A DNA stretch of 64,000 nucleotides from NCBI GenBank assembly GCA_023460855.1, contig JAEWOS010000017.1, positions 1-64,000 on the forward strand. The letters run 5' to 3'. Below the pieces are notes generated by a model. It ran no database searches. It saw only the letters and a list, made by a program, of their open reading frames with translations, and was not told the origin of the DNA. Source of the DNA: Bacteroidota bacterium. GTDB lineage: Bacteria; Bacteroidota; Bacteroidia; Flavobacteriales; Weeksellaceae. This document shows positions 34,110-42,480 of the stretch, piece by piece; position 1 is the first letter of the stretch; each line of letters starts with the position of its first letter. The translations under genes were made by a program, and so were the position numbers.

Positions 34110-35612
34110 TTACTTGCTGAGTTCTGCTTTCCTGTGAACGGAAGATCTTAATAAAAGCCAGCATAGAGCAAAAACCACCACAAAAATAAGCCCGTACATT
34201 ACCGAATTCGAAATCGACATCCAGGGTCCGTGAAACTGAAAGTAATTTTGTGCGGTCTCATTAAAAAAATTGCCTGTCATGGGAACTTCTGACAGAAAAC
34301 CTTTTGGCGTGTTGATCTGAAACCAGAATCTCGACCACAGCAGCTGGAAAGTGAAAAATACGATTAACTGAATGTTTGTAAATCTTATTTTTTGCAGTGC
34401 GCTCAGCAGCGGAATAAAAACGAATGGCAGAAACTGCAGAAACTGACGCGTTTCCGTACCCAAAGCCAGAAACAGAAAAAGTAGTGGTACAATTTTCAGA
34501 AAAGGGTCTTCCTGCTTCAGCTGCCCGAAAAACCGGCGGTGAAAGATCAGTAAAAAAATCACAGGCAATCCCAAATAAACAAAATGACTGATTAAAAATT
34601 TAAAAGGAAAAGAAAGAAACTGGAGCGACAGATTTAAAAAAAATGTTTCCGGTGTCAACAGTGTATAGTCCTTGAAATTAGCACTAAGGTAGCCTGTCGC
34701 CAAAAAATACAGTACAGCAATACCGGCAGAAAACACAAATCCGGAACTCAGTATAGTTTTAAAGTTTATTTTTATCCCGTCCAAAACATGTATGATGTGT
34801 TTTAACAAAAAAACGAGATAAAAGATTCCAAGTAAAATCGTCAGCCACGCCATTTCCTTTGAAAAAATCTGTACAGTTAACTTCGCACTTTTTTCTGGTG
34901 TCATATGATAAAATGCCAAGTAAACCAAGAACAGACTGACCGGCAGAAGAACTGCTGCAATGATAAAAGTTTGATATTTCTTAAGAGGTATTCCTCCGTC
35001 GCTAAAAGTGATCATTCGCGAAAGGAGAAACAGTCCAAGAATCATTACCGTTGTAGGAAAAATAAACATTGAAACTGCAATTGCTACGTAAAACAGTTTG
35101 CTGCGCTTCAAATAGTAATAGTACAATGCAAAACCTGAGGCAAACCCAAATACATCCATCAAAACAGGATAAAAATTTGTCATTTTAAACAGGAAAAAGT
35201 TGACGAAGATCAGAATAATTCCTACAGAAACAGTTTGGACAGAGAAGTTTTTGTACTGCGAGATTTTTACAAAATAATAGAAAGCCACAATAATTGCCAG
35301 GAAATTCAGGATGAGAAATACAGTCCTGATATTTTCGATGGAGAAATCCATCTTTAATGATTTCATCAGAATGCAGGTGAGTGCAGGCATCAGCAACCGC
35401 GAATTGTAATATTTGTTGAAATCCTGATTTTTCAAATGATAGGCAAAGAGACGTACATTATCGATATAGAATCGTTCGTCAAAGGTTTGCAGGTATTTTT
35501 CAGGTACGGTCTCGCTGTTGATAAATGAAGCAAACAACATAATAAACACCGATAATGAGAAGAACATAACAGAATTGATCCGCCAGTTACTCAATATTTT
35601 GTTATTCATCAT
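34110..35612 (-). CDS. polytopic membrane protein, candidate GT-C-type partner
   Basis: 500 residues with about twelve hydrophobic segments and short loops. The first large loop contains YLQTFDERFYIDNVRLFAYH, with acidic residues right after the first helix, as in GT-C enzymes that use polyprenyl-phosphate sugars. No other family signature is recognised. The gene overlaps by one base the gene for a two-helix GT2 (35612-36547) of the GtrB/DPMS type. Such pairs make and use polyprenyl-phosphate sugars in Gtr-like modification systems. A role as flippase, polymerase (Wzy-like) or simple structural protein cannot be excluded. Confidence 0.55.
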   Translation of the reverse strand: MMNNKILSNWRINSVMFFSLSVFIMLFASFINSETVPEKYLQTFDERFYIDNVRLFAYHLKNQDFNKYYNSRLLMPALTCILMKSLKMDFSIENIRTVFLILNFLAIIVAFYYFVKISQYKNFSVQTVSVGIILIFVNFFLFKMTNFYPVLMDVFGFASGFALYYYYLKRSKLFYVAIAVSMFIFPTTVMILGLFLLSRMITFSDGGIPLKKYQTFIIAAVLLPVSLFLVYLAFYHMTPEKSAKLTVQIFSKEMAWLTILLGIFYLVFLLKHIIHVLDGIKINFKTILSSGFVFSAGIAVLYFLATGYLSANFKDYTLLTPETFFLNLSLQFLSFPFKFLISHFVYLGLPVIFLLIFHRRFFGQLKQEDPFLKIVPLLFLFLALGTETRQFLQFLPFVFIPLLSALQKIRFTNIQLIVFFTFQLLWSRFWFQINTPKGFLSEVPMTGNFFNETAQNYFQFHGPWMSISNSVMYGLIFVVVFALCWLLLRSSVHRKAELSK

Positions 35613-36547
35613 TATTTTTTCTTGATAATATAGCCCGGTCTGTTTTTTACTTCGTCATAAATCCTCCAGATATATTCGCTGATGATTCCCAGTGAAAAGA
35701 GAATCAGCCCGCCGAAAAGCGATATGAGGAGAATAATGCTGGTCCAGCCTTTCTGACTGATGTCCCAGTAAAACGGATTTCCAAAAAGCTTGATGTAGAG
35801 ATAAAAAATAATCAGGCAAAAAGAAACGAGCGAAATGATCAGTCCGAGATTGAAAATCAGTTTGATAGGAAAGGACGACGAAGAAAAGAAGGTGTCTTTC
35901 GCAAGCCGGATTTTTTTCCTGAGCGTCCATCTGGATTTTTCATTTACGCCCAATGGCCGTTCATAAGCGTACAGATAAGGTCTGAAACCGAGTCGCAGAA
36001 TTTCTACAATTGATGAGGTGTTAATTGGCCTGATCCGCTCATTGATCAGGTCAATAACTTCACGGTCGATAAAGAACAGATCAGCACCGCCGACAGGAAA
36101 TTTCACATCCGAAAATCGGTTCATCATATTGTAATAACCTTCAGAGAAGATCTTGCTCTTCCAGTTATCGTCGCGGGAAATCCGGTGCGGAATAATTATT
36201 TTCTCGCCCTGTTGCCAAAGTCGGTACATGTCGACAATCGTGTGGTAAGGCTGTTGCTCGTCATCAACAATAGGAATTGCGCATGCGCCCGTACACACAG
36301 ATAAACCTGCAAAAATGGAGTAGTGGCTTGTGTAATTCTTGCTGAGCTGATACGCCGTTACATTTTCTTCCTGCTGTTCCAGTTGCAGGGCTACTTCGTA
36401 GGAATTATCGTTGGAGCCGTCATCCATGATGATAAACTCGAAAGGAATGTTGTTTTCGTCGAGTAGCGCCCTGATGTTTCTGTAAACATTTTCAATACGC
36501 TTTTGGCTGAAATAGGAAAGCAGGATTACCGATAATTTTTGATTCAT
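35612..36547 (-). CDS. family 2 glycosyltransferase with two C-terminal membrane helices (GtrB/DPMS-like)
   Basis: 311 residues, first gene of block C. KLSVILLSYFSQKRIENVYR, FIIMDDGSNDNS and IPIVDDEQQPYH (DDE at 95-97) mark the GT-A domain of dolichol-phosphate-mannose-synthase-like enzymes. Two membrane helices follow at about 230-255 and 265-292. Enzymes of this build transfer a sugar from UDP- or GDP-sugar to a polyprenyl phosphate at the inner membrane. A TTTG-N18-TAAATTTG promoter lies 64 bp upstream. The next gene encodes a possible partner that would use the lipid-linked sugar. Confidence 0.87.
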   Translation of the reverse strand: MNQKLSVILLSYFSQKRIENVYRNIRALLDENNIPFEFIIMDDGSNDNSYEVALQLEQQEENVTAYQLSKNYTSHYSIFAGLSVCTGACAIPIVDDEQQPYHTIVDMYRLWQQGEKIIIPHRISRDDNWKSKIFSEGYYNMMNRFSDVKFPVGGADLFFIDREVIDLINERIRPINTSSIVEILRLGFRPYLYAYERPLGVNEKSRWTLRKKIRLAKDTFFSSSSFPIKLIFNLGLIISLVSFCLIIFYLYIKLFGNPFYWDISQKGWTSIILLISLFGGLILFSLGIISEYIWRIYDEVKNRPGYIIKKK

Positions 36548-36610
36548 ATAGATTCACTCAGATCGTGGCGTGCAAATACTATTTCTAAAAATTTCTTTGC
36601 TGTGTGCATG

Positions 36611-36640
36611 CAAATTTAGACTATAATTACTTTTGACAAA
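36611..36640 (-). promoter_or_regulatory. promoter of block C (polysaccharide operon)
   Basis: On the minus strand TTTG (36637-36640) is followed after 18 bp by TAAATTTG (36611-36618), an almost ideal flavobacterial -33/-7 pair. It lies 64 bp upstream of the first start at 36547. Confidence 0.75.
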
Positions 36641-36667
36641 AATAGCCTGTCTAATAATTGAGGGCTT

Positions 36668-36702
36668 ATAAAAATGCCACCTCAAATTCATGAGATGGCA
36701 TT
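36668..36702 (-). terminator. intrinsic terminator after htrA
   Basis: Minus strand: AATGCCA and CTCA pair with TGAG and TGGCATT around a 6-nt loop with one C:A mismatch, followed by TTTTTA. It lies 25 bp past the htrA stop. Confidence 0.8.
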
Positions 36703-36726
36703 CCGCTATTTAAATCTAATCTTACT

Positions 36727-38253
36727 CTAGGTTGGCATTACAAATCCTTTCGTGTAAATGCGTCCGTATTCGTCCACGAACTTAATCTGTACGTTTCCTT
36801 TGTGGTTTTTCAGGATGTTGTCCACATCTTTTTGAGAGTTCACCGGTTTACCGTTCACCTCAATAACAATGAAATTATCAACAATTCCAATTTTTGACAT
36901 TTCACCGCCGTTCACCACATTTTTGGTTATAACGCCGCTGTTCAGGCCGTAATCGGTTTTGAATTTATCGCTTAACGGTTCGAAATTAGCCCCGATTTTT
37001 TCAGAAACTGTCAGATCGGCGCGGCTTCTTGCGGCAGTGCTTCCCTGCTGGTCTCTCAGTGTTACGTTAGCAACCTGCGGCCGACCGTTTCTCAGATAAG
37101 TCACTGCAACCACATCGCCCGGTCTTTTGCTGCCGATGGAAACTGAAAGGTCGGAGAAATTGGAAATCGGTGTGCTGTCAATTTTTGTAATGATATCACC
37201 CTTTCTGATTCCTGCAGCTCCTGCACCACCGTTATCGGTAATTTCCGCTACATAAACTCCGTCGCCAACTTTCAGCGTTGTGTTATTTCTTCTGTTGTGT
37301 TCAGCAACCTGTTCTGCACTGGTTAAATCTACTGACTGTACGCCAAGGAAACCACGTTGTACAATTCCAAATTTTTTGATGTCTTCTACAATTTTTCTGG
37401 CCAAATTAGCCGGTACAGCAAATCCGTAACCGCTGTAATAGCCGGTTGGTGAAGCAATTGCTGAATTGATTCCGATGAGGTCACCGTTTGTGTTTACAAG
37501 CGCACCTCCGGAATTACCCATGTTAATTGCCGCATCGGTCTGGATAAAACTTTCAATCGGATTAGTTGCTTTTCCCTGTCCGGCAAGAATTCCGATTCCA
37601 CGTCCTTTTGCAGAAATAATACCTGCGGTTACTGTGGAATTCAGTCCCAGCGGATTTCCTACAGCCAGAACCCATTGCCCGACTTCAATATTATCAGAAT
37701 TTGCAAAGTTGAGATAAGGAAGTCCTTTCTCCTCAATCTTCAATAGTGAAATATCTGTGTTAGGGTCAGTTCCTACAAGTGTAGCAATATAGGTACGTCG
37801 GTTATTCAAAACCACTTCGAGTTTATTTGCACCGGCAACTACGTGGTTATTGGAAATAATGTAACCGTCGGGTGAAATAATCACTCCCGATCCCATTCCC
37901 GAAGGAATATTTTCCGGCTTTTGCTGCTGTTGTCTCTGGTTACGCGGGTTTTGCGGTTCACCAAAGAACCATTCAAAAATATCCTGTTCCGTACTCCGTC
38001 CTGTAGAACGGTTCTGATAGTTCTTAATTGTTACTACTGCCGGAACAGTGGTTTTTGCAGCTTTTACAAAATCATCTCCGATCGCACCCTGGTTAAAACC
38101 GGCGAACTGCACATCACTCTTTGCGCTGGAAAAATAAGAAGAGTCCTCGGTTTGCTGATTGTTGTCCAGCAAATTAATGGCTCCAAAAGTCGTTGCTCCT
38201 GAAACCAAGCCCACAAAAGCGTAAGGAATCCATTTTTTTAAGTTGTTCTTCAT
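36727..38253 (-). CDS. degP: periplasmic serine protease of the DegP/HtrA (Do) family
   Basis: 508 residues. An N-terminal membrane segment (about 8-27) acts as signal or anchor. The trypsin-like catalytic triad is His137 (NNHVVAG), Asp167 (NTDISLLKI) and Ser248 (GNSGGAL). Two PDZ domains follow: GFLGVQSVDL through TKIDSTPISNFSDL, and a second from about residue 420 to the end (VIEVNGKPVNSQKDVD). The protein degrades or refolds misfolded envelope proteins. A TAAATTTG -7 element lies 40 bp upstream and a strong terminator downstream, so it is a single-gene unit next to, but not part of, the glycan locus. Confidence 0.95.
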   Translation of the reverse strand: MKNNLKKWIPYAFVGLVSGATTFGAINLLDNNQQTEDSSYFSSAKSDVQFAGFNQGAIGDDFVKAAKTTVPAVVTIKNYQNRSTGRSTEQDIFEWFFGEPQNPRNQRQQQQKPENIPSGMGSGVIISPDGYIISNNHVVAGANKLEVVLNNRRTYIATLVGTDPNTDISLLKIEEKGLPYLNFANSDNIEVGQWVLAVGNPLGLNSTVTAGIISAKGRGIGILAGQGKATNPIESFIQTDAAINMGNSGGALVNTNGDLIGINSAIASPTGYYSGYGFAVPANLARKIVEDIKKFGIVQRGFLGVQSVDLTSAEQVAEHNRRNNTTLKVGDGVYVAEITDNGGAGAAGIRKGDIITKIDSTPISNFSDLSVSIGSKRPGDVVAVTYLRNGRPQVANVTLRDQQGSTAARSRADLTVSEKIGANFEPLSDKFKTDYGLNSGVITKNVVNGGEMSKIGIVDNFIVIEVNGKPVNSQKDVDNILKNHKGNVQIKFVDEYGRIYTKGFVMPT

Positions 38254-38293
38254 CGTATATTCTCGTCTTTTACTTAATCTTTTTATTGGATAA

Positions 38294-38301
38294 CAAATTT
38301 A
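38294..38301 (-). promoter_or_regulatory. -7 promoter element of the htrA gene
   Basis: Minus-strand TAAATTTG, an exact TAnnTTTG match, 40 bp before the ATG. A TTG lies 27 bp further upstream, beyond the usual spacing. Confidence 0.5.
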
Positions 38302-38443
38302 ATGCTAAATCAGTATTTTAATCATAATCAATGTTACGTTCTTAACTTAAATTTAACACTAATTAATTGATTTTAAAACTTATAATGTAATTATAGCCAA
38401 AATCCTGCCGTAATCATGAAAATACCGTATTTCCCTTTTTAGC

Positions 38444-38451
38444 TATCTTTG
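38444..38451 (+). promoter_or_regulatory. -7 promoter element of the U32 gene
   Basis: TATCTTTG followed by CA, 22 bp before the ATG at 38474. No clear -33 box. Confidence 0.55.
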
Positions 38452-38473
38452 CAAAAAATTTGAGAAGCGTTAA

Positions 38474-39721
38474 ATGACGAAAAGCGGAAAAATAGAACTG
38501 ATGTGTCCTGCCGGTGATTTCACTGCGCTGCAGGCTGCACTGGATAACGGAGCGGACAGCGTATACTTTGGTGTGGAACAGCTTAATATGCGTGCAAGGG
38601 CTTCCATGAATTTTACGATTGACGACCTGCCGGAGATTTCACGCAGATGCAAAGAAAAGGGCGTGCGTACGTATCTTACTTTAAATACCATTATTTACGA
38701 CCATGATCTTTCGATCATCAAAACTTTGCTGGATAAAGCGAAGGCTGCCGATTTGACAGCCGTAATTGCTATGGATCAGGCGGTGATTGCCTATGCAAGA
38801 CAAATTGGCATGGAAGTTCACATTTCTACGCAAATCAATATTACCAATATCGAGACGGTGAAATTTTATGCAATGTTTGCTGATACGATGGTAATGAGTC
38901 GTGAACTGAGCATCAGTCAGATTAAGAAAATATGCGACCAGATTGAACGCGAGCAGATCAAAGGACCTTCCGGAAATCTGGTTGAAATCGAAATTTTTGG
39001 TCATGGCGCTTTGTGTATGGCAGTTTCCGGAAAATGTTATCTGAGCCTTCACTCGCATAATTCTTCAGCAAACAGAGGAGCGTGCAAGCAGAACTGCCGT
39101 AAAAAATATACGGTGATCGATCAGGAATCCGGTTTTGAAATCGAACTTGATAACGAATATATGATGTCTCCTAAAGATCTGTGTACCATCGGATTTTTGG
39201 ATGAAATCGTGAATGCAGGCGTGAAAGTCCTGAAAATTGAAGGCAGGGGTCGCGCTCCGGAGTATGTTGCCACCACAACCAAGTGTTATCGGGAAGCAAT
39301 TGATTCGATCGCAGACGGTACTTTCAGTCAGGAAAAAGTAGAGGGATGGATGAAGGAACTCGAAACCGTTTACAACAGAGGATTCTGGAGCGGGTATTAT
39401 CTCGGACAGGAACTTGGCGAATGGTCACCAAATCCGGGATCCAATGCTACTCAGAAGAAAATTTACATTGGAAAAGGAAGGCATTTCTATCCGAAAACCA
39501 ATATTGCAGAGTTCATGATCGAAGCCTACGACCTGAATATCGGTGACAAACTGCTGATTCAGGGACCGACGACAGGTTCTCAGGAAATGGAACTCGCTGA
39601 AATGATGGTCGATGGAAAAGGTATGAGCGACAAAGCTACAAAAGCGGATGTTATTACCTTTAAAACAGAATTCAGAGTACGGCCTTCAGATAAACTTTAT
39701 AAAATCGTTCAGGCGCAATAA
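38474..39721 (+). CDS. peptidase U32 family protein, TrhP-like tRNA hydroxylation protein
   Basis: 415 residues. ELMCPAGDFTALQAALDNGADSVYFGV at the N-terminus and FGHGALCMAVSGKCYLS then SANRGACKQNCRKKY are the U32 signature. The cysteines in GKCY, GACKQNC and near KCYREA probably bind an iron-sulfur cluster. Length and ending match the short type (E. coli YegQ/TrhP), which hydroxylates U34 of tRNAs using prephenate, not the longer RlhA (23S rRNA) type. True protease activity is not expected. The ferredoxin gene 91 bp downstream may supply electrons. The assignment within U32 is a family inference. Confidence 0.85.
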   Translation: MTKSGKIELMCPAGDFTALQAALDNGADSVYFGVEQLNMRARASMNFTIDDLPEISRRCKEKGVRTYLTLNTIIYDHDLSIIKTLLDKAKAADLTAVIAMDQAVIAYARQIGMEVHISTQINITNIETVKFYAMFADTMVMSRELSISQIKKICDQIEREQIKGPSGNLVEIEIFGHGALCMAVSGKCYLSLHSHNSSANRGACKQNCRKKYTVIDQESGFEIELDNEYMMSPKDLCTIGFLDEIVNAGVKVLKIEGRGRAPEYVATTTKCYREAIDSIADGTFSQEKVEGWMKELETVYNRGFWSGYYLGQELGEWSPNPGSNATQKKIYIGKGRHFYPKTNIAEFMIEAYDLNIGDKLLIQGPTTGSQEMELAEMMVDGKGMSDKATKADVITFKTEFRVRPSDKLYKIVQAQ

Positions 39722-39812
39722 GATCAGCGTAGAAGAGTGGAGGAATGTGAAGTGTGAACTTGAAACATTAGACTACTAACGTTGAACCCTAAACTCTAAA
39801 CCCTGAACCTAT
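39722..39812. repeat. spacer with degenerate CCCTAAA-like heptads
   Basis: The gap between the U32 and ferredoxin genes ends in a run of imperfect units (GAACCCTAAACTCTAAACCC and CTGAACC). The start is GA-rich. No hairpin or promoter motif is seen. Confidence 0.5.
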
Positions 39813-40043
39813 ATGGTAATCATCACCCTACAAAGAGAAAAGTGCATCGGCTGTAATTACTGTGCAGAATTTGCTCCTGAATATTTCAGAATGTCGAAAA
39901 AGGACGGCAAATCTGTTCTGCTTAAATCTGCCGAAAAGAAGGGTTTTTACACGCTCAAAACACCCCATCATGATGCTGCAGAACCGTGTGAAAAGGCTGC
40001 GAAAGCGTGTCCGGTAAATATTATTTCCGTCAAAGAAATCTGA
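39813..40043 (+). CDS. 4Fe-4S ferredoxin
   Basis: 76 residues. CIGCNYC places Cys11, Cys14 and Cys17, and ACPV gives Cys66, the set for one [4Fe-4S] cluster (Cys59 is extra). The start ITLQREKCIGCNYCAEFAP and ending KACPVNIISV are usual for single-cluster bacterial ferredoxins such as the Fer family. It lies between the U32 protein and 5-formyl-THF cyclo-ligase and probably gives electrons to an iron-sulfur enzyme; the U32 protein is an obvious candidate by position only. Confidence 0.9.
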   Translation: MVIITLQREKCIGCNYCAEFAPEYFRMSKKDGKSVLLKSAEKKGFYTLKTPHHDAAEPCEKAAKACPVNIISVKEI

Positions 40044-40045
40044 TT

Positions 40046-40624
40046 TTGATTCGTAGCAAAACTGAACTTCGGGAAAAGTACCTCAGACGGAGGCAGGAAT
40101 TTTCGCTTCGGGAGGTTGAGAATTCTTCAAAGCGGATTTTTGAAAATTTCCGTGACCGTTTTCCGGTAGAAGCAGGGGATAAAGTTCATCTGTTCCTAAG
40201 CACTGCGAAGTTTAACGAAGTTCAGACCGGATTATTCAGAGAATATTTCCGTGAAAAAGGTGTACGCATTTTTGTTCCGAAGATTGTTGACGGCGCCATG
40301 ATTTCTGTAGAAATTAACGATGCTTCTGAAATGAAAATCAGCAAATGGGGAATTGAAGAGCCTGTCTCGAATCTGAATGCAGGAATCACAGATTACCGCT
40401 ATGTGATAACACCTTTGCTTTATTGCGATCCGGCCGGAAACCGTGTTGGTTACGGCAAAGGCTACTATGACGGTTTTTTCAGTGAAATCGATTCCGACTG
40501 TCAGAAAATCGGTGTTTCGTTTTTTGCGCCTTTTGAATATATATCAGATATTTTCCCGCACGATGTTGCGCTGGATTATTTGGTGCTTACCGATAAGATA
40601 CTGTCATTCAGAGGTTTATTATAG
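40046..40624 (+). CDS. 5-formyltetrahydrofolate cyclo-ligase
   Basis: 192 residues if translation starts at TTG 40046, two bases past the ferredoxin stop; a GTG at 40007 would add 13 residues but would overlap the ferredoxin gene. The ATP-binding motif GNRVGYGKGYYDGFF near residue 132 and PLLYCDPAG before it identify the family. The enzyme turns 5-formyl-THF into 5,10-methenyl-THF with ATP. RSKTELREKYLRRRQEFS is the normal N-terminus for this family, so little or nothing is missing. The 3' end overlaps the convergent lipoprotein gene by 49 bp. Confidence 0.93.
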   Translation: MIRSKTELREKYLRRRQEFSLREVENSSKRIFENFRDRFPVEAGDKVHLFLSTAKFNEVQTGLFREYFREKGVRIFVPKIVDGAMISVEINDASEMKISKWGIEEPVSNLNAGITDYRYVITPLLYCDPAGNRVGYGKGYYDGFFSEIDSDCQKIGVSFFAPFEYISDIFPHDVALDYLVLTDKILSFRGLL

Positions 40625-41157
40625 AAATTCAGAAAATAAAATCTGAATTCTTTCTTAAAGTTGATTTCGGCCGGCAGTAAAATATATTGTGCTTCGCGTG
40701 GAAAAGTTCCGATCGAACGGTTCTGTTTGTCAAAATATTCCACATCGAATTTGGCGAAATTCAAAGTGTCTTTCTTGAAATACTTCTCTTCAACCTGAAA
40801 CCGGTTGATTTTTGCATTGCTCACCTGCAGACTGTCGAGTTCCACAAAAATATTGCGCAGCGTTGTGGAATCCGGCTTGTAGAAATAGCCTAAAATCTGG
40901 CTGTGGATTGCCTCGTCAATCTCTGAGTCCTTGTTTCCGTTGTTATATAGAATCGAAAGCTCCAGCACTTCACGGGTTTTCTGTTTGGTTATCGTGTTAA
41001 TCGCCTGTGCGCTGTCCATTTTCGTGGTTGGATAACTGGTCGTATTGGTATTGTATTTCACCTGTTCCAGTGAAATCGTTTCCGGTTTTTTATCGCAGGC
41101 AATCAGCAGAGCTATGATCAATAGCATGCTGAAGGGTTTACTGTTGTTCGTCATCAT
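40576..41157 (-). CDS. hypothetical lipoprotein
   Basis: 193 residues with a type II signal peptide: KPFSMLLIIALLIACDKKP, with the Cys of LIAC as lipidation site (Cys21). The mature part is mixed helix and strand with no family motif that I recognise; it is rich in Lys, Asn and Thr. Two ATGs occur at the start (41157 and 41154). The gene overlaps the upstream gene at 41138 by 20 bp, so the two are translationally linked. Its 3' end lies 49 bp inside the cyclo-ligase gene on the other strand. Function unknown. Confidence 0.7.
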   Translation of the reverse strand: MMTNNSKPFSMLLIIALLIACDKKPETISLEQVKYNTNTTSYPTTKMDSAQAINTITKQKTREVLELSILYNNGNKDSEIDEAIHSQILGYFYKPDSTTLRNIFVELDSLQVSNAKINRFQVEEKYFKKDTLNFAKFDVEYFDKQNRSIGTFPREAQYILLPAEINFKKEFRFYFLNFYNKPLNDSILSVSTK

Positions 41158-42298
41158 CTTTTATTTTGAATTTGATGGACACAATTTTTCCTTTTTCCCT
41201 TTTCATTTCAATAACCGTGAGGTTTTTCAGGGAGGTAGTCGGTGTTGTCACCAGGGTTATATATTTCTGTTTGTCAAGCGTTTCTATTCCGTAAACATCA
41301 TTGTCGAAAAGCTGTAAGATCGTAGCATTATCGCTGATTCGTCTTTCCAGTTCACGTCTTTTCTGCTTAATCAGTTCGGGATCACCGCTCACATCTTTCC
41401 GTGAAAAATAATATACGGCGGTTTTATAATCGTCGGGTTTCAGCTGAATACGTTCCTCTTCAGGTGCATCTTCAAGGTTTCTGTTCAGCACAAGGTTTTC
41501 GTATAACGGGCTGGAAATTTCCATGCGCAGTGATTTGTCCTTTGTACCGTAAGTAAAACATTCTCCGGGATTGATCCGGTAATAGATCGGCGATTCGTTT
41601 TCCTTGATTACTTTGATGTCGAGCGAACTGTGAACGTTGGCATTTCGGTCCGCATCTACAAAACAATAGGTGTATTTATCGATAAAAAGATCACCGCCAA
41701 AACCTAAAAGTGCTGCAAGACCCGCAACAACTGCTGCTGCTGCAGCCCAGATATAATTTTTTCTCTTTGATTTTCCTTCTTCCGGGATCGATTTTTCAGA
41801 AATTTCAGCATCCGTCTGAATTTCTTTAATCTCCTGATTATCAGTATCTGTATTTTGTAAAACTGGTTTTTCGTCGGTGGTTTTTACCGGATTTTCAGGA
41901 ATTTTTTGTTCTTCAGCCTCAATTTGCGGAGTTTCTTCGGAAATTTCTTCGTCAGCAAACTGGGAATCGTGCTCAGCCTGTGATTTTTCCAGGATTTCGT
42001 TGGCAAACAGATGATTCTTTTTAAAATCGTACCATGACGTGTAACCCGCATAAATACTGAGAATATTCAGCATATCGATGCGCGGCAGTTTTGCAACCGG
42101 GCTCGTTTTGAAGTACGTATAAAATGTTTTTTCGCTGATGTTTCCCTTGGCTTTTTTGCGAAGATCTTCCTGAAAATAAATGATGTCGATGCCTTTCCAC
42201 TTGGAAATATCGTCTTGCGAAGGGGTGTGATCGTGCAGGTATTGCTCCTGGATCTCATTTTTTAGCTGTTCGAAGTGTAAAATCTCCAGGTTTTGCAC
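41138..42298 (-). CDS. single-pass membrane protein, candidate one-component regulator
   Basis: 386 residues from a GTG. The N-terminal about 95 residues are cytosolic; GNISEKTFYTYFKTSPVAKL and MLNILSIYAGYTSWYDFKK look like helical, possibly HTH-type DNA-binding segments. Residues 100-175 are low-complexity and acidic (many Glu, Asp, Lys). One membrane helix follows at about 181-200 (WAAAAAVVAGLAALLGFGG). The C-terminal 185 residues would be periplasmic. It is co-transcribed with a lipoprotein gene, 20 bp overlap. The layout recalls ToxR/CadC-type regulators, but no family was recognised and the HTH call is a guess. Confidence 0.65.
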   Translation of the reverse strand: MQNLEILHFEQLKNEIQEQYLHDHTPSQDDISKWKGIDIIYFQEDLRKKAKGNISEKTFYTYFKTSPVAKLPRIDMLNILSIYAGYTSWYDFKKNHLFANEILEKSQAEHDSQFADEEISEETPQIEAEEQKIPENPVKTTDEKPVLQNTDTDNQEIKEIQTDAEISEKSIPEEGKSKRKNYIWAAAAAVVAGLAALLGFGGDLFIDKYTYCFVDADRNANVHSSLDIKVIKENESPIYYRINPGECFTYGTKDKSLRMEISSPLYENLVLNRNLEDAPEEERIQLKPDDYKTAVYYFSRKDVSGDPELIKQKRRELERRISDNATILQLFDNDVYGIETLDKQKYITLVTTPTTSLKNLTVIEMKREKGKIVSIKFKIKDDDEQQ

Positions 42299-42358
42299 AG
42301 AGTGAAAATGTTATTAAATAATTGATTTTCAGTATTGTTGATTTGTAAATCAGTTTTA

Positions 42359-42390
42359 CAAAGATATTACAATTAATTTTCCACAACAAA
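42359..42390 (-). promoter_or_regulatory. promoter of the 41138-42298 and 40576-41157 gene pair
   Basis: Minus strand: TTTGTTG (42384-42390) and, 17-20 bp later, TATCTTTG (42359-42366). Close to the flavobacterial consensus, about 60 bp before the GTG start. Confidence 0.65.
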
Positions 42391-42404
42391 TTTTTTAAGC
42401 GCTA

Positions 42405-42412
42405 TAACTTTG
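42405..42412 (+). promoter_or_regulatory. -7 promoter element of the Ala-rich lipoprotein gene
   Basis: TAACTTTG, an exact TAnnTTTG match, 68 bp before the ATG at 42481. It faces away from the promoter for the neighbouring minus-strand genes. Confidence 0.5.
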
Positions 42413-42480
42413 TCCTGTTCAAAAATGTGAATTGAACACAAAACGAAAATTAACAAAACAAATTTAAAATTTTAATCATT

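Noticed and set aside
39781..39812. Telomere-like repeat
   Set aside because: The units are imperfect and few; a simple intergenic repeat on what is expected to be a circular chromosome.
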